A DNA stretch of 49,361 nt, taken from the NCBI GenBank assembly GCA_003445795.1, contig DMCN01000098.1:1-49361 (forward strand), in the 5' to 3' direction. Shown piece after piece: positions 24,686-33,668 of this stretch (positions within the stretch are counted from its first letter, which is position 1; every line of letters starts with the position of its first letter). Made by a program: the position numbers and the translations under genes. The notes below the pieces were generated by a model. The model ran no database searches, was not told the origin of the DNA, and saw nothing but the letters and a program-made list of their open reading frames with translations. The stretch comes from Gallionellaceae bacterium. GTDB taxonomy: Bacteria; Pseudomonadota; Gammaproteobacteria; Burkholderiales; Gallionellaceae.

Positions 24686-24727
24686 ATGAGCCTCGGGTGA
24701 TAATGATCCCGAGGCTCATTGATTTTG
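24686..24727 (+). terminator. Terminator of the permuted tmRNA gene
   Basis: A 12-bp stem, ATGAGCCTCGGG (24686-24697) with CCCGAGGCTCAT (24708-24719), is followed by TGATTTTG. It closes the transcript starting near 24400. The remaining 24728-24864 shows no gene. Confidence 0.88.
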
Positions 24728-24864
24728 TGGGGTTGTGATTTTGTTATTGTTCAGGCGGAAAACCGGCGCCTGATCGCACGACTCGAAGCTCACCATATCA
24801 TGTGACGTATTCGCCCGACTTCCGCAGCAGTTACTGCTTCAGTCCCGGAACCCGTCCAAGTTAA

Positions 24865-24893
24865 TTGAAGCAAGCGCCCGATATCGGTATAGT
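24865..24893 (+). promoter_or_regulatory. Sigma-70 promoter for the GspE-like ATPase gene
   Basis: TTGAAG (24865-24870) and TATAGT (24888-24893) with a 17-nt spacer, 27 nt upstream of the ATG at 24921. Good match in both boxes and spacing. Confidence 0.7.
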
Positions 24894-24920
24894 CCGCCAA
24901 ACTCCACTCTAGGCACGATC

Positions 24921-26705
24921 ATGGCTGATCAAGAAGTCGCAGAACATAAACTGAAACTGTCTGAACTGCTCGAAATGCTCGTTGCCGACGGTATGGTCGG
25001 CAAAGAAGATTCCGACGCCCTCTACGCCGAACACCGCATTCGCCGGCATAGCGAGCATCCTCTGGTGATCATCGCGGGAAAAAGCTGGAAATCCCTGGCA
25101 GCGCCTTACCGCATACTGACACTGGATACGCTGACCGAATGGATGGCGAAAAAAGTCGGGCTGGATTATCTCCATATCGACCCCTTGAAGATCGATTTCA
25201 CCAACCTGGTGGATCTCATGTCGATCGATTATGCCAACCGCTTCGCCATCATGCCGCTCTCCATCGACGGGAATGATCTGGTCGTCGCGACGGCCGAGCC
25301 TTATCTGCGCAGTTGGGAACCTGTGCTCAGGCAGACCTCGCGCAAGAATATCCGCCGTGTCATCTCTTCACCGGCCGACATCCATCGTTATCTGGTCGAG
25401 TTCTACAATCTGGCGCGCTCGGTCAAGAGCGCCACCAAATCCTCACAAAAATCGTCCAATCCCGCCTCGTTCGAGCAATTGGTCGAACTGGGCAAGACCA
25501 ACAAGCAGTTCGACGCCAACGACCAGCATATCGTCACCATTGTGGATTGGCTGTGGCAATACGCTTTCGACCAGCGCGCCTCGGATATCCATATCGAGCC
25601 GCGTCGCGAATTCGGTCTGGTACGCTTCCGTATCGACGGGATATTGCACCAGGTGCACCAACTGCCGATGTCAGTGGTTACCGCGATGACCAGCCGCATC
25701 AAACTGCTGGGCCGCATGGATCTGATGGAGAAGCGCCGCCCGCAGGATGGGCGCGTCAAAACCCGCACGGAAGATGGGCAGGAGATCGAGTTGCGCCTCT
25801 CCACGCTTCCAACGGCTTTTGGCGAGAAACTGGTGATGCGTATCTTCGACCCGGAAGTACTGCTACGCGACTTGTCCGAACTCGGATTTTCCGAAGATGA
25901 CCGGGCGCGGTGGCAAAGCATGACCACGCAGCCCAACGGGATCATCCTGGTCACCGGTCCGACCGGCTCCGGTAAAACGACTACTCTGTACTCCACACTA
26001 AAAAGTCTGGCAACGCCGGAAGTGAATGTATGTACGCTGGAAGACCCCATTGAGATGGTCGAACCGGCGTTCAACCAGATGCAGATACAACAAGGTCTGG
26101 ATCTGAATTTTGCCGAAGGCGTGCGCGCGCTGATGCGACAGGATCCTGACATCATCATGGTTGGCGAAATACGAGATCTGGAGACGGCGGAAATGGCGAT
26201 CCAGGCAGCTCTCACCGGCCACCTGGTGATCTCGACGCTGCATACCAATGACGCGCCTTCCGCCATCACCCGCCTGCTCGATCTTGGCGTACCGTACTAT
26301 CTGATCAACGCCACCCTGCTCGGCATCATGGCGCAGCGACTGGTGCGCACGCTTTGTCCCCAATGCAAGCAGCCGCATCCGATCCAGGAAGACGATATCG
26401 AGATGTGGAATGGCTTGGTCGCACCGTGGAAAGCCACGCGCCCGGTCCAAGTCCAGCGCCCGCAAGGGTGCCTGGAATGCCGGATGACCGGCTACTCCGG
26501 CCGCATCGGCATCTACGAGATCCTGCTTATGTCGCCTGCTCTGCGCAGACTCATCACGCCCGAGACCGACATCGCTGCCCTGCGCGAACAGGCCAACCGC
26601 GAAGGCATGAAACCGCTGAGGATCTCCGGCGCTCTCAAGATCGCCTCGGGACTCACCACGCTGGACGAGGTGCTGAAGACTGCACCGCCGGCCGACCAGA
26701 GCTGA
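24921..26705 (+). CDS. GspE/PilB-family secretion or pilus assembly ATPase
   Basis: A 594-residue hexameric ATPase of the T2SS/T4P type. It has an N-terminal GspE_N-like domain (about 30-160), the RASDIHIEPR segment, Walker A GPTGSGKTTTLYS near residue 346, Asp box TLEDPIE, Walker B RQDPDIIMVGEIRD, His box TGHLVISTLHTND, and the zinc tetracysteine LCPQCK...GCLECR (about 475-515). It powers pseudopilus or pilus assembly from the cytoplasmic side. The gene stands alone without other gsp or pil genes beside it, so GspE versus PilB cannot be settled; a pil operon lies 10 kb downstream. It has its own promoter. Confidence 0.88.
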   Translation: MADQEVAEHKLKLSELLEMLVADGMVGKEDSDALYAEHRIRRHSEHPLVIIAGKSWKSLAAPYRILTLDTLTEWMAKKVGLDYLHIDPLKIDFTNLVDLMSIDYANRFAIMPLSIDGNDLVVATAEPYLRSWEPVLRQTSRKNIRRVISSPADIHRYLVEFYNLARSVKSATKSSQKSSNPASFEQLVELGKTNKQFDANDQHIVTIVDWLWQYAFDQRASDIHIEPRREFGLVRFRIDGILHQVHQLPMSVVTAMTSRIKLLGRMDLMEKRRPQDGRVKTRTEDGQEIELRLSTLPTAFGEKLVMRIFDPEVLLRDLSELGFSEDDRARWQSMTTQPNGIILVTGPTGSGKTTTLYSTLKSLATPEVNVCTLEDPIEMVEPAFNQMQIQQGLDLNFAEGVRALMRQDPDIIMVGEIRDLETAEMAIQAALTGHLVISTLHTNDAPSAITRLLDLGVPYYLINATLLGIMAQRLVRTLCPQCKQPHPIQEDDIEMWNGLVAPWKATRPVQVQRPQGCLECRMTGYSGRIGIYEILLMSPALRRLITPETDIAALREQANREGMKPLRISGALKIASGLTTLDEVLKTAPPADQS

Positions 26706-26742
26706 CCGTTTTTTTCACCACCAACCCCTTACAGGAATCGAA

Positions 26743-27645
26743 ATGACTTTGACTGAACTCAACCAGCGCTTCGCCATCGGCAACCACGTGCAATTCAAGG
26801 AGATCGCCGAAGGCATAGTCGTGGCCGAGGTCGCCAACCATCACGCGCTGTCCAACATCGCACTGCAGGGCGCACATATCGCCACCTTCCAGCCGCGCGG
26901 CGAAGAACCGGTGATCTGGCTGTCGCCCAAGGCCAAGTTCGCGCCGGGCAAATCTATCCGCGGCGGCGTGCCGATCTGCTGGCCGTGGTTCGGCCCGCAC
27001 AAAAATGAAAGCAAACTGCCAGGCCACGGCTATGCGCGCACCGTGCCGTGGGACGTGCTGGAAACGAAGGCGCTGCCGGATGGTTCGACCTTCCTGCGCT
27101 TCGCCCTGGTCGAGAGCGATGCCACCCGCGCGCAATGGCCGCATGCTTCCTCCGTGCAGCTCGAAGTGACCGTGGGCAAGGCACTGCGCGTCGAACTGGT
27201 AACGACCAACACCGGCAAGGAGACCTTCGAGCTCGGCGAAGCCCTGCACACCTACCTCCAGATCAGCGATGTCGCCAACATGACCATTTACGGTTTGGAG
27301 AACTGCGAATACCTGGACAAGGTGAAGGATTTTGCGCGCTTCAACCAGCAGGATGGCATCGTCGTCGAGAGCGAAGTGGACCGCGTGTATGTGAACACCT
27401 CCGCCGATTGCGTGATCGAGGATAAGGGCCTGAAACGCGCTATCCGCGTCGCCAAACAGGGCAGCAAGTCCACCGTGGTGTGGAACCCGTGGACGGAAAA
27501 GGCAGAGAAGATGGGCGACTTCGGCCCGGCACTGCACCGTGACATGGTATGCGTGGAGAGCGGTAACGCGCTGGAGAATGTGGTCACACTGGCGCCGGGC
27601 GAGACGCACAGGCTGGTGGCGGTGTACAGCGTGGAAAAACTGTAA
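26743..27645 (+). CDS. D-hexose-6-phosphate mutarotase (YeaD-like)
   Basis: A 300-residue aldose 1-epimerase-family protein. It interconverts anomers of glucose-6-phosphate-type sugars. Typical features are the beta-sandwich motifs GAHIATFQPRGEEPVIWLS, the GGVPICWPWFG segment with HGYART carrying a catalytic His, and a late VWNPWTEKA and FVCVE-like CVESGN region. Length fits YeaD (about 290-300 aa). It lies 37 nt after the ATPase gene and ends in a REP element and a bidirectional terminator. Confidence 0.88.
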   Translation: MTLTELNQRFAIGNHVQFKEIAEGIVVAEVANHHALSNIALQGAHIATFQPRGEEPVIWLSPKAKFAPGKSIRGGVPICWPWFGPHKNESKLPGHGYARTVPWDVLETKALPDGSTFLRFALVESDATRAQWPHASSVQLEVTVGKALRVELVTTNTGKETFELGEALHTYLQISDVANMTIYGLENCEYLDKVKDFARFNQQDGIVVESEVDRVYVNTSADCVIEDKGLKRAIRVAKQGSKSTVVWNPWTEKAEKMGDFGPALHRDMVCVESGNALENVVTLAPGETHRLVAVYSVEKL

Positions 27646-27651
27646 GTCACA

Positions 27652-27727
27652 GTCATTCCGGCGAAAGCCGGAATCCAGTGTATTTATCAAGTATGCAGTT
27701 GGGCTTGTCCTGCTTCGCCGGAATGAC
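27652..27727. repeat. REP-type palindrome doublet, copy 1
   Basis: GTCATTCCGGCGAAAGCCGG-AATCCAG (27652-27678) and, in inverted orientation, TGCTTCGCCGGAATGAC (27711-27727) flank a 32-nt spacer. The same core recurs at 32856-32969 and 48387-48509. Confidence 0.85.
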
Positions 27728-27737
27728 GTACCAAAAC

Positions 27738-27768
27738 AAAAGAGCCGCTGCGAAGCGGCTCTTTTTTA
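27738..27768. terminator. Bidirectional terminator between yeaD-like gene and efp
   Basis: AGAGCCGCT/AGCGGCTCT stem with GCGA loop (27741-27762), T6 on the plus side and an A-run that gives T on the minus side. It serves both convergent genes. Confidence 0.9.
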
Positions 27769-27787
27769 TTGCTTCAGCAAACCAGAC

Positions 27788-28354
27788 TCAGTTCGCGCGT
27801 TTCTTGTACTCATTGGTGCGGGTGTCGATCTCGATCTTGTCGCCGATCTCGATGAACGCCGCCACGGGCAGTTCGAAACCGGAACCTTTCAGACGGGCCG
27901 GCTTCATCACTTTGCCGGAAGTGTCGCCGCGTACCGCCGGTTCGGTGTACTCAACCTCGCGAATGATGGTATTGGGCAATTCAACAGAGATCGCCTTGCC
28001 TTCGTAGAACACCACTTCGCAGATGTCTTCCATGCCGTCGGCCAGGTAGTTCACCACGTCGCCGACGTTTTCCTTCTCGACTTCGTACTGGTTGTATTCG
28101 GTATCCATGAACACGTACATCGGGTCGGCGAAGTAGGTGTAGGTGCATTCCTTCTTGTCGAGGATGATCTGGTCGAACTTGTCGTCGGCAGCGTATACCG
28201 TCTCTTTGGCCGTTTCGGTCAACAGGTTCTTCATCTTCATCTTGACCACGGAACCGTTACGGCCGGAACGGCTGTATTCGGCCTTCAGGATGACCATGGG
28301 ATCGCCGCCAACATTGATCACGTTACCGGCGCGGAGTTCTTGTGCTGTTTTCAT
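27788..28354 (-). CDS. efp: Elongation factor P
   Basis: A 188-residue three-domain EF-P that relieves ribosome stalling at polyproline. The tip residue of domain I is Arg32 (YSRSGRNGSVVK), the form modified by rhamnosylation rather than the Lys modified by EpmA. The matching rhamnosyltransferase gene earP is immediately upstream on the same strand, 33 nt away. Length is standard. Confidence 0.97.
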   Translation of the reverse strand: MKTAQELRAGNVINVGGDPMVILKAEYSRSGRNGSVVKMKMKNLLTETAKETVYAADDKFDQIILDKKECTYTYFADPMYVFMDTEYNQYEVEKENVGDVVNYLADGMEDICEVVFYEGKAISVELPNTIIREVEYTEPAVRGDTSGKVMKPARLKGSGFELPVAAFIEIGDKIEIDTRTNEYKKRAN

Positions 28355-28387
28355 GTTTGCTGCCCCTCAAAATTCAAGGCGCGGATT

Positions 28388-29533
28388 CTATGCAACTTGG
28401 CGGTAAAAATCCAGCAAATTCAATGCGAGGTTATTGGGCGTCAGGCGCTGCGCCCATTCGGCACTATGCCTGGTCAACACAACCCGCTGCGCCACAAAGC
28501 GCTGCCAAGCCCCGACGATATCCGACCCGCCGTTCCAGGCCAGCCAAAGCTCACGCACAGCCAGGCCCGCTTCGGGCGGCAGATCTGCCGAATATAGTGC
28601 CCGCAATGCCTCCAACTTCTCCAGATGCACGCCGTCATGCTGCGGATATATCTGCCAAATGAATGGCTTGGCCGCCCATTGCGCCCTGATGCAGGAGTCC
28701 TCGCCGCGCACGAAATTGACGTCGCAGGCCCACAACAACTCGTCATAACACTCCTGCTCGACGAAAGGCAGCACATGCACGCGCAACTGGCCCCGCTGCC
28801 AGACATCTCCTGCCTTCCCTGATTCATGCCCAAAGAACGCTGCCACCTGCGGTAGAGAAAGTCCTTCCGGCAACAGACAGGTCGCAGGTTGATCGCCGCG
28901 CTCCCAGACACTCAATAGATTATCCATCGCCTCGTTCTCATAGCCGAACAAGGACACCCTTAACTCCCCCGCCAACCGCTCCGGCACGCCCATACTCTGC
29001 CAATAGCGCTGCTGCGCCCCGGTATCCGACTGAAAAGCATCCCGCCGCGCCAGCAGGTCGCGTTCCAGCAACAGGCCGCCGGTCTTTGCCGTGAAGCCGG
29101 GAAAGAAAAAGTACTTGGTCAGTGGCAGGCTCGGATGCGGCGATGGCAGTTTGTGGCAGCCTTCCACCCAGTCTTCGGCCGAGAGGTATTCCAGATTGAC
29201 CCAGACCGGTTTTTGCTCGCGTGCGGCCATCGCCGACACATAGGATTCGGGCAAGCGGCAGGCGAATGCCTCGATCACCAACCCGGCGGGTTCGACGGCA
29301 GGAAAATCGGCGCTCCAGCGTCGCACTTCCACACCGCGACAACGCTGCTCGTCCAACGCCGCATCCAGTTCCGGACACAGCTTGCCGAAACTCTTCAGAT
29401 CGTCCACCCACAGCCGCACCTCAACGCCGTGCTCGTTCGCCAGTTGCCGCGCCAGGCGCCAGCACACGCCGATGTCCCCGTAGTTATCGACTACGGCACA
29501 GAAGATGTCGCAGGATGTCGCAGTCCTTGTCAT
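28388..29533 (-). CDS. earP: EF-P arginine rhamnosyltransferase EarP
   Basis: A 381-residue GT-B glycosyltransferase that transfers rhamnose from dTDP-rhamnose to Arg32 of EF-P. Motifs are CDIFCAVVDNYGDIGVCWRLA at the N-terminus (catalytic Asp residues of the D-x3-D pattern) and NFVRGEDSCIRAQWA with FIWQIYPQ in the C-terminal nucleotide-sugar half. Adjacency to an Arg32-type efp confirms the assignment. dTDP-rhamnose must be made by rml genes outside the window. Confidence 0.96.
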   Translation of the reverse strand: MTRTATSCDIFCAVVDNYGDIGVCWRLARQLANEHGVEVRLWVDDLKSFGKLCPELDAALDEQRCRGVEVRRWSADFPAVEPAGLVIEAFACRLPESYVSAMAAREQKPVWVNLEYLSAEDWVEGCHKLPSPHPSLPLTKYFFFPGFTAKTGGLLLERDLLARRDAFQSDTGAQQRYWQSMGVPERLAGELRVSLFGYENEAMDNLLSVWERGDQPATCLLPEGLSLPQVAAFFGHESGKAGDVWQRGQLRVHVLPFVEQECYDELLWACDVNFVRGEDSCIRAQWAAKPFIWQIYPQHDGVHLEKLEALRALYSADLPPEAGLAVRELWLAWNGGSDIVGAWQRFVAQRVVLTRHSAEWAQRLTPNNLALNLLDFYRQVA

Positions 29534-29539
29534 GTCGAT

Positions 29540-30385
29540 TCACGCAGCCTGCTGTTCCAGCACAAAACTTCCCTCGCCGTTCTGCCCGAGGCGCGATGCC
29601 AGCACCGGCATCACTTCCTGCAAGGTGGCATGCAAAGTCCACGGCGGGTTGAGGACGAACATGCCGCTGCCGTGCATGCCGAAACCGTCCAGCGAGGGGC
29701 GTTGCACGCTCAGGGCGACATGCAGCCAGCTTTTGACGGGAAGCTGCTTTAACTCACCCGGCAGTAGCACGGATTCGCTGCGCTGCAACTGCGGATACCA
29801 CACGGCGTAGGTTCCGGTGGCGAAGCGTCTCAGGCCTTCCTGCAGTGCACTGACCACGCGCCGGTAGTCCTGTTTTTCTTCATAAGGGGGATCGATGAGC
29901 ACCAGTGCGCGGCGCGGTGGCGGTGGCAGCAGGGCTTTGAGGGCACCGAACCCATCCACCTTCTGCATAAGGACGTGGGTGTCGTGCCCGGCGAAGTTCT
30001 GTTCGAGGATGTCGAAGTCGGACGGATGCAGTTCAAACAGTCGCAATCTGTCCTGTTCGCGCATGGAATCCAGCGCGACCAGCGGTGAGCCGGGATACAG
30101 ATGCAGCACACCTTCCGGGTTAAAGTATTTGACCATATCCACGTATTCCGCCAGCGACGCAGGCAGATCATCGGCTTGCCAGAGCCGCGCAATACCGCTC
30201 TCGTATTCGGCGTTCTTCTCGGCGTATTCGCTATCCAGTTCGTAACAGCCGGCACCGGCATGGGTATCGATGTACCAGAACGGTTTGTCTTTCTGCGCGA
30301 GGTAACGCAGCAGTTGCAACTCGACGAAATGCTTGAGCACATCGGCATGGTTGCCGGCGTGGAAAGCGTGGCGATAACTCAGCAT
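29540..30385 (-). CDS. rlmJ: 23S rRNA (adenine(2030)-N6)-methyltransferase
   Basis: A 281-residue RlmJ. The N-terminus MLSYRHAFHAGNHADVLKH is diagnostic; THAGAGCY forms the SAM site and LIDPPYEEK is the catalytic D/N-PPY motif for adenine N6 methylation. It modifies A2030 of 23S rRNA. It is upstream of earP with a 6-nt gap and probably shares its transcript. Confidence 0.95.
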   Translation of the reverse strand: MLSYRHAFHAGNHADVLKHFVELQLLRYLAQKDKPFWYIDTHAGAGCYELDSEYAEKNAEYESGIARLWQADDLPASLAEYVDMVKYFNPEGVLHLYPGSPLVALDSMREQDRLRLFELHPSDFDILEQNFAGHDTHVLMQKVDGFGALKALLPPPPRRALVLIDPPYEEKQDYRRVVSALQEGLRRFATGTYAVWYPQLQRSESVLLPGELKQLPVKSWLHVALSVQRPSLDGFGMHGSGMFVLNPPWTLHATLQEVMPVLASRLGQNGEGSFVLEQQAA

Positions 30386-30436
30386 AAAAATCCTATCAAC
30401 ATTATTTCCAACGATAATTTCATCCGTGGCTAAATT

Positions 30437-31636
30437 TTACTCTGCATGCAAAGCCTCGACTGGGTCGAGCCGCGCTGCGCGCATGGCCGGGGCAACACCC
30501 GCCGCGAGCCCGATCGTGATCGCAGTCAGTTCCGCCAGCACCGCATACAGCCAGGGCGTGTGCACCGGCAAAGCCGGAAACAGCAGGTGCAGGCCCTGCG
30601 AGATACCGACGCCGATGACCAGCCCCATCAAACCACCCAGCGCGGAGAGGATCATGGCTTCGCTCAAGAACAGCGTCAGCACCTGCTTCTCGCGCGCACC
30701 CAAAGCGCGCAACAGTCCGATCTCGGCGGTGCGCTCGGTGACGGCCATGGTCATGATGGTGAGGATGCCGACCGCCCCGACCAGCAGCGAGATGCCGCCC
30801 AGTGCGGCGACCGCGAAGGTGATGATATCGAGCACCGAACTCAGCACTTCCAGCGCCTGTTCCTGCGAGATGATGGTGAAGTCCTCGCGCCCGTGCCGTT
30901 CGGTCATGCGTTCCTTGATGAGCCTAATCACCGTGTCGGCGGGCACATCGGCGCGGTAGCTGACGTTGACTTCCATCAGACCTGGGCGGTTGAGCAGTTC
31001 CATCGCGCGCGCCGCCGGGATGAACACGGCATCGTCCATGTCCATGCCGAGAATCTGCCCCTTGGATTCCATCACACCGACCACGCGGTAGCGCTGGCCG
31101 CCGATGCGCAGCCAACTGCCGAGCGGGTTGCGGCCACCGTACATCTCCTGCTGGATCTTGGAGCCGATCACCGCCTGCGCGCGTGCCTGTTCGTTGTCTT
31201 CGTCGATCCAGAAGCTGCCGCTCTGCACCTTCATGGTGAAAGCCTTGCCGAAATCGCGCCCCTCGCCCAGCACCATGGTGCGCCGCGTGCGGCCCTCGTA
31301 GCGAACCTCGGCATTGCCCACCAGACCGGGGATGACGTATTCCACATATGGCAGGCGGCGCAACGCATCGGCGTCCTCCAGCGTCAGCGGCCTGGACGAA
31401 CCGAAAATGCCGACGTTGCCGCCCTGCGTCTGCGTCTTGCCCGGCTGCACGCTGATGATGTTGGTGCCGAACTGCGAGAACTCGGCCAGCATGAACTGGT
31501 GCAGGCCCTCGCCGATGGAAGTGAGCAGGATGACCGCCGCAATACCGATGGCGATGCCCAGCCCGGTAAGGAAGCTGCGCATGCGGTAGGTGAGGAAACT
31601 GGAACTGGTGAGCGTGATGAGGTCGCGCAGGTACAT
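30437..31636 (-). CDS. MacB/FtsX-type ABC transporter permease (second of two)
   Basis: A 399-residue type VII ABC permease: one N-terminal TM helix (about 20-40), a large periplasmic MacB_PCD domain (about 45-240), and three C-terminal TM helices, the FtsX module (about 270-395). Recognisable motifs are RSFLTGLGIAIGIAAVI, AVTERTAEIGLLRALGA and GVAPAMRAARLDPVEAL. It is the last gene of the adaptor-ATPase-permease-permease operon, 3 nt after the other permease. Cargo is unknown; MacB relatives export peptides, lipoproteins or lipids. Confidence 0.9.
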   Translation of the reverse strand: MYLRDLITLTSSSFLTYRMRSFLTGLGIAIGIAAVILLTSIGEGLHQFMLAEFSQFGTNIISVQPGKTQTQGGNVGIFGSSRPLTLEDADALRRLPYVEYVIPGLVGNAEVRYEGRTRRTMVLGEGRDFGKAFTMKVQSGSFWIDEDNEQARAQAVIGSKIQQEMYGGRNPLGSWLRIGGQRYRVVGVMESKGQILGMDMDDAVFIPAARAMELLNRPGLMEVNVSYRADVPADTVIRLIKERMTERHGREDFTIISQEQALEVLSSVLDIITFAVAALGGISLLVGAVGILTIMTMAVTERTAEIGLLRALGAREKQVLTLFLSEAMILSALGGLMGLVIGVGISQGLHLLFPALPVHTPWLYAVLAELTAITIGLAAGVAPAMRAARLDPVEALHAE

Positions 31637-31639
31637 GGC

Positions 31640-32848
31640 TTATTTCCCCGCCAGTGCCGCGACCGGATCAAGCTTCGCCGCGCGCCGTGCGGGCCACACG
31701 CTGAACAGGATGCCGGTACCGAGCGCGGTCATGGTCGCGGCCAGTACCGCCCACCAGGGCGGCGACACCGGCAGCATCGGGTAGACCTGGCCGATGATGA
31801 AGCTGCCGGTGTAACCCAGCACCAATCCGGCCACGCTGCCAATCCCGGACAGCAGCACTGCCTCGGCGAAGAACAGATGGCGGATCTGTTTGCCGGGCGC
31901 ACCGAGCGCCTTGAGCAGGCCGATCTCCTTGATGCGCTGCGCCACCGCGATCAGCATCACGTTCATGATCAGCACGCCCGCCACGGCCAGGCTGATGGCA
32001 GCGATGCCACCCACAGCCATGGTCAGCGCAGTGAGGATGCGGTCGAAGGTCTGCAGCACCGCGTCCTGGGTGATGACGGTCACGTCGCGCTCGCCGCCGT
32101 GGCGCTCGGTCATGATGGCCTCGGCATCGTGCACGACCTGCTCGATGGCGTCGCGGCTCTTCGCCTCGATGAGCACGCGGAACAAACCGGAGGTGTTGAA
32201 CAACTGGTGCGCGGCAGCGACCGGGATGATTACCAGTTCGTCGGTGCGCATGCCCATCGATTCGCCCTGCGACGCCAGCACACCGATGACGCGGAAGCGC
32301 CGGTCGCCCAGCCGCACCCATTGCCCCACGGCCTGCTCGTTGCCGAACAGTTCGCGCTTCATCTGGTTGCCCAGCACGCATACCGGCGTCGCATCGTTGA
32401 TGTCACCCGCAGGCAGGAAACGGCCCAGGGCGATGCCCATGTGACGCACTTCCAGCAGATCGGAAGTGGAACCGAGCACCACCACCTCGCGATTCAGCGC
32501 ATCGCGCGACAGCGTGGCCGAGCCAACGGTCAGCGGCGCGAAGCGTTTGACCGCATGGCTGCGCAGCAACGCCTGCGCATCTTCCAGCGTGATCTCGCGC
32601 GGCGTCTGCCCCGACATCAGGCCGGGCCCGATCCCGGCAGTCTCGGTGCGGCCCGGCAGCACGATGACGAGATTGGTGCCAAGAGATGAGAACTGGTCTA
32701 TCACGTAGCGGCGAGCGCCCTCGCCCAGCGCGGTCAGCACCACCACCGCCGCCACGCCGATGGACATCGCCAGCATCATCAGCAGCGTGCGCGTGGGGCT
32801 GCCGCGCAGGCTGCCGGAGGCGAACTGGATGGTGTCGGCGAGTTTCAT
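31640..32848 (-). CDS. MacB/FtsX-type ABC transporter permease (first of two)
   Basis: A 402-residue paralogue of the next permease with the same layout: TM1 (about 20-42, TRTLLMMLAMSIGVAAVVVL), MacB-like periplasmic domain, then three TM helices ending WPARRAAKLDPVAALAG. The coupling segment AVAQRIKEIGLLKALGA precedes the TM bundle. Two different permeases in one operon suggest a heterodimeric transporter. A REP doublet lies between this gene and the ATPase gene. Confidence 0.9.
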   Translation of the reverse strand: MKLADTIQFASGSLRGSPTRTLLMMLAMSIGVAAVVVLTALGEGARRYVIDQFSSLGTNLVIVLPGRTETAGIGPGLMSGQTPREITLEDAQALLRSHAVKRFAPLTVGSATLSRDALNREVVVLGSTSDLLEVRHMGIALGRFLPAGDINDATPVCVLGNQMKRELFGNEQAVGQWVRLGDRRFRVIGVLASQGESMGMRTDELVIIPVAAAHQLFNTSGLFRVLIEAKSRDAIEQVVHDAEAIMTERHGGERDVTVITQDAVLQTFDRILTALTMAVGGIAAISLAVAGVLIMNVMLIAVAQRIKEIGLLKALGAPGKQIRHLFFAEAVLLSGIGSVAGLVLGYTGSFIIGQVYPMLPVSPPWWAVLAATMTALGTGILFSVWPARRAAKLDPVAALAGK

Positions 32849-32855
32849 TTACCCC

Positions 32856-32969
32856 GTCATTCCGGCGCAGGCCGGAATCCAGCAAATTGAACAAGCCCTG
32901 CGAAGCAGGACAAAAACCAAATGCATATTAAATAACAGCACTGGATACCGGCCTACGCCGGTATGACGG
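32856..32969. repeat. REP-type palindrome doublet, copy 2
   Basis: GTCATTCCGGCGCAGGCCGG (32856) continuing AATCCAG, and CTGGATACCGGCCTACGCCG (32941) continuing to TATGACGG, in opposite orientation around a 58-nt spacer. It sits inside the ABC transporter operon, between ATPase and permease genes. Confidence 0.85.
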
Positions 32970-32978
32970 GAGAAAGTT

Positions 32979-33668
32979 TTACTTTGGTTCATTTTGAGTC
33001 GACTCATCTGAAACGATGCGCCCATCCAGCATATGTATCTGGCGCTGCGCGCGCGCCCCGATCTCGGCATCATGCGTCACCACCACCAGCGTGATGCCAT
33101 TTTCCAGCAGACCTTCCAGCAGTTTTAGCACTTCCCAACCAGTGTTGCGATCGAGGTTGCCGGTCGGTTCGTCGGCCAGCAGCACGGTGGGATTCATTAC
33201 CGTGGCGCGCGCGATGGCGACACGCTGGCGCTGGCCGCCGGAGAGCTGGTCGGGTTTGTGGTCGGCACGGTCCGACAGGCCGTAGTTCTGCATCAGCACC
33301 TGTACGCGCGCCTTGCGCTCCTCTGCCGGGATGCTCGCCAGGATCATCGGCAATTCGACGTTCTGCGCGGCAGTGAGGCGCGGCACCAGGTGGAAGGACT
33401 GGAACACGAAACCGATCTTCTCGCGCCGCACGCGCGCCTGCTGCTCGTCGTTCAACTCCGTGACATTGCCGCCGTCGAGCAAATAGCTGCCGGAACTCGG
33501 CCGGTCGAGCAGACCGAGCATGTTGAGCATGGTGGATTTGCCGGAGCCGGACGGCCCCATGATGGAGATGTACTCGCCCGCGTCGAGTTTGAGATCGATG
33601 TCGCGCAACGCCGCGACTTGCTGGTCGCCGACGGTGAAGGTGCGGCAGACTTTCTGCAGTTCGATCAT
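32979..33668 (-). CDS. ABC transporter ATP-binding protein (MacB/LolD type)
   Basis: A 229-residue ATPase: Walker A GPSGSGKST, Q-loop FVFQSFHLVPRLT, signature LSGGQRQRV, Walker B LLADEPTGNLD and switch His VVTHD. It belongs to the MacB/LolD/FtsE group, which works with FtsX-fold permeases. Its ATG overlaps the adaptor stop by 4 nt. A REP doublet follows before the permease genes. Confidence 0.94.
   Translation of the reverse strand: MIELQKVCRTFTVGDQQVAALRDIDLKLDAGEYISIMGPSGSGKSTMLNMLGLLDRPSSGSYLLDGGNVTELNDEQQARVRREKIGFVFQSFHLVPRLTAAQNVELPMILASIPAEERKARVQVLMQNYGLSDRADHKPDQLSGGQRQRVAIARATVMNPTVLLADEPTGNLDRNTGWEVLKLLEGLLENGITLVVVTHDAEIGARAQRQIHMLDGRIVSDESTQNEPK

Noticed and set aside
30446..32689. 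747-residue plus-strand ORF opposite the ABC permeases
   Set aside because: Shadow of two clear permease genes; no domain motifs and composition typical of antisense frames.
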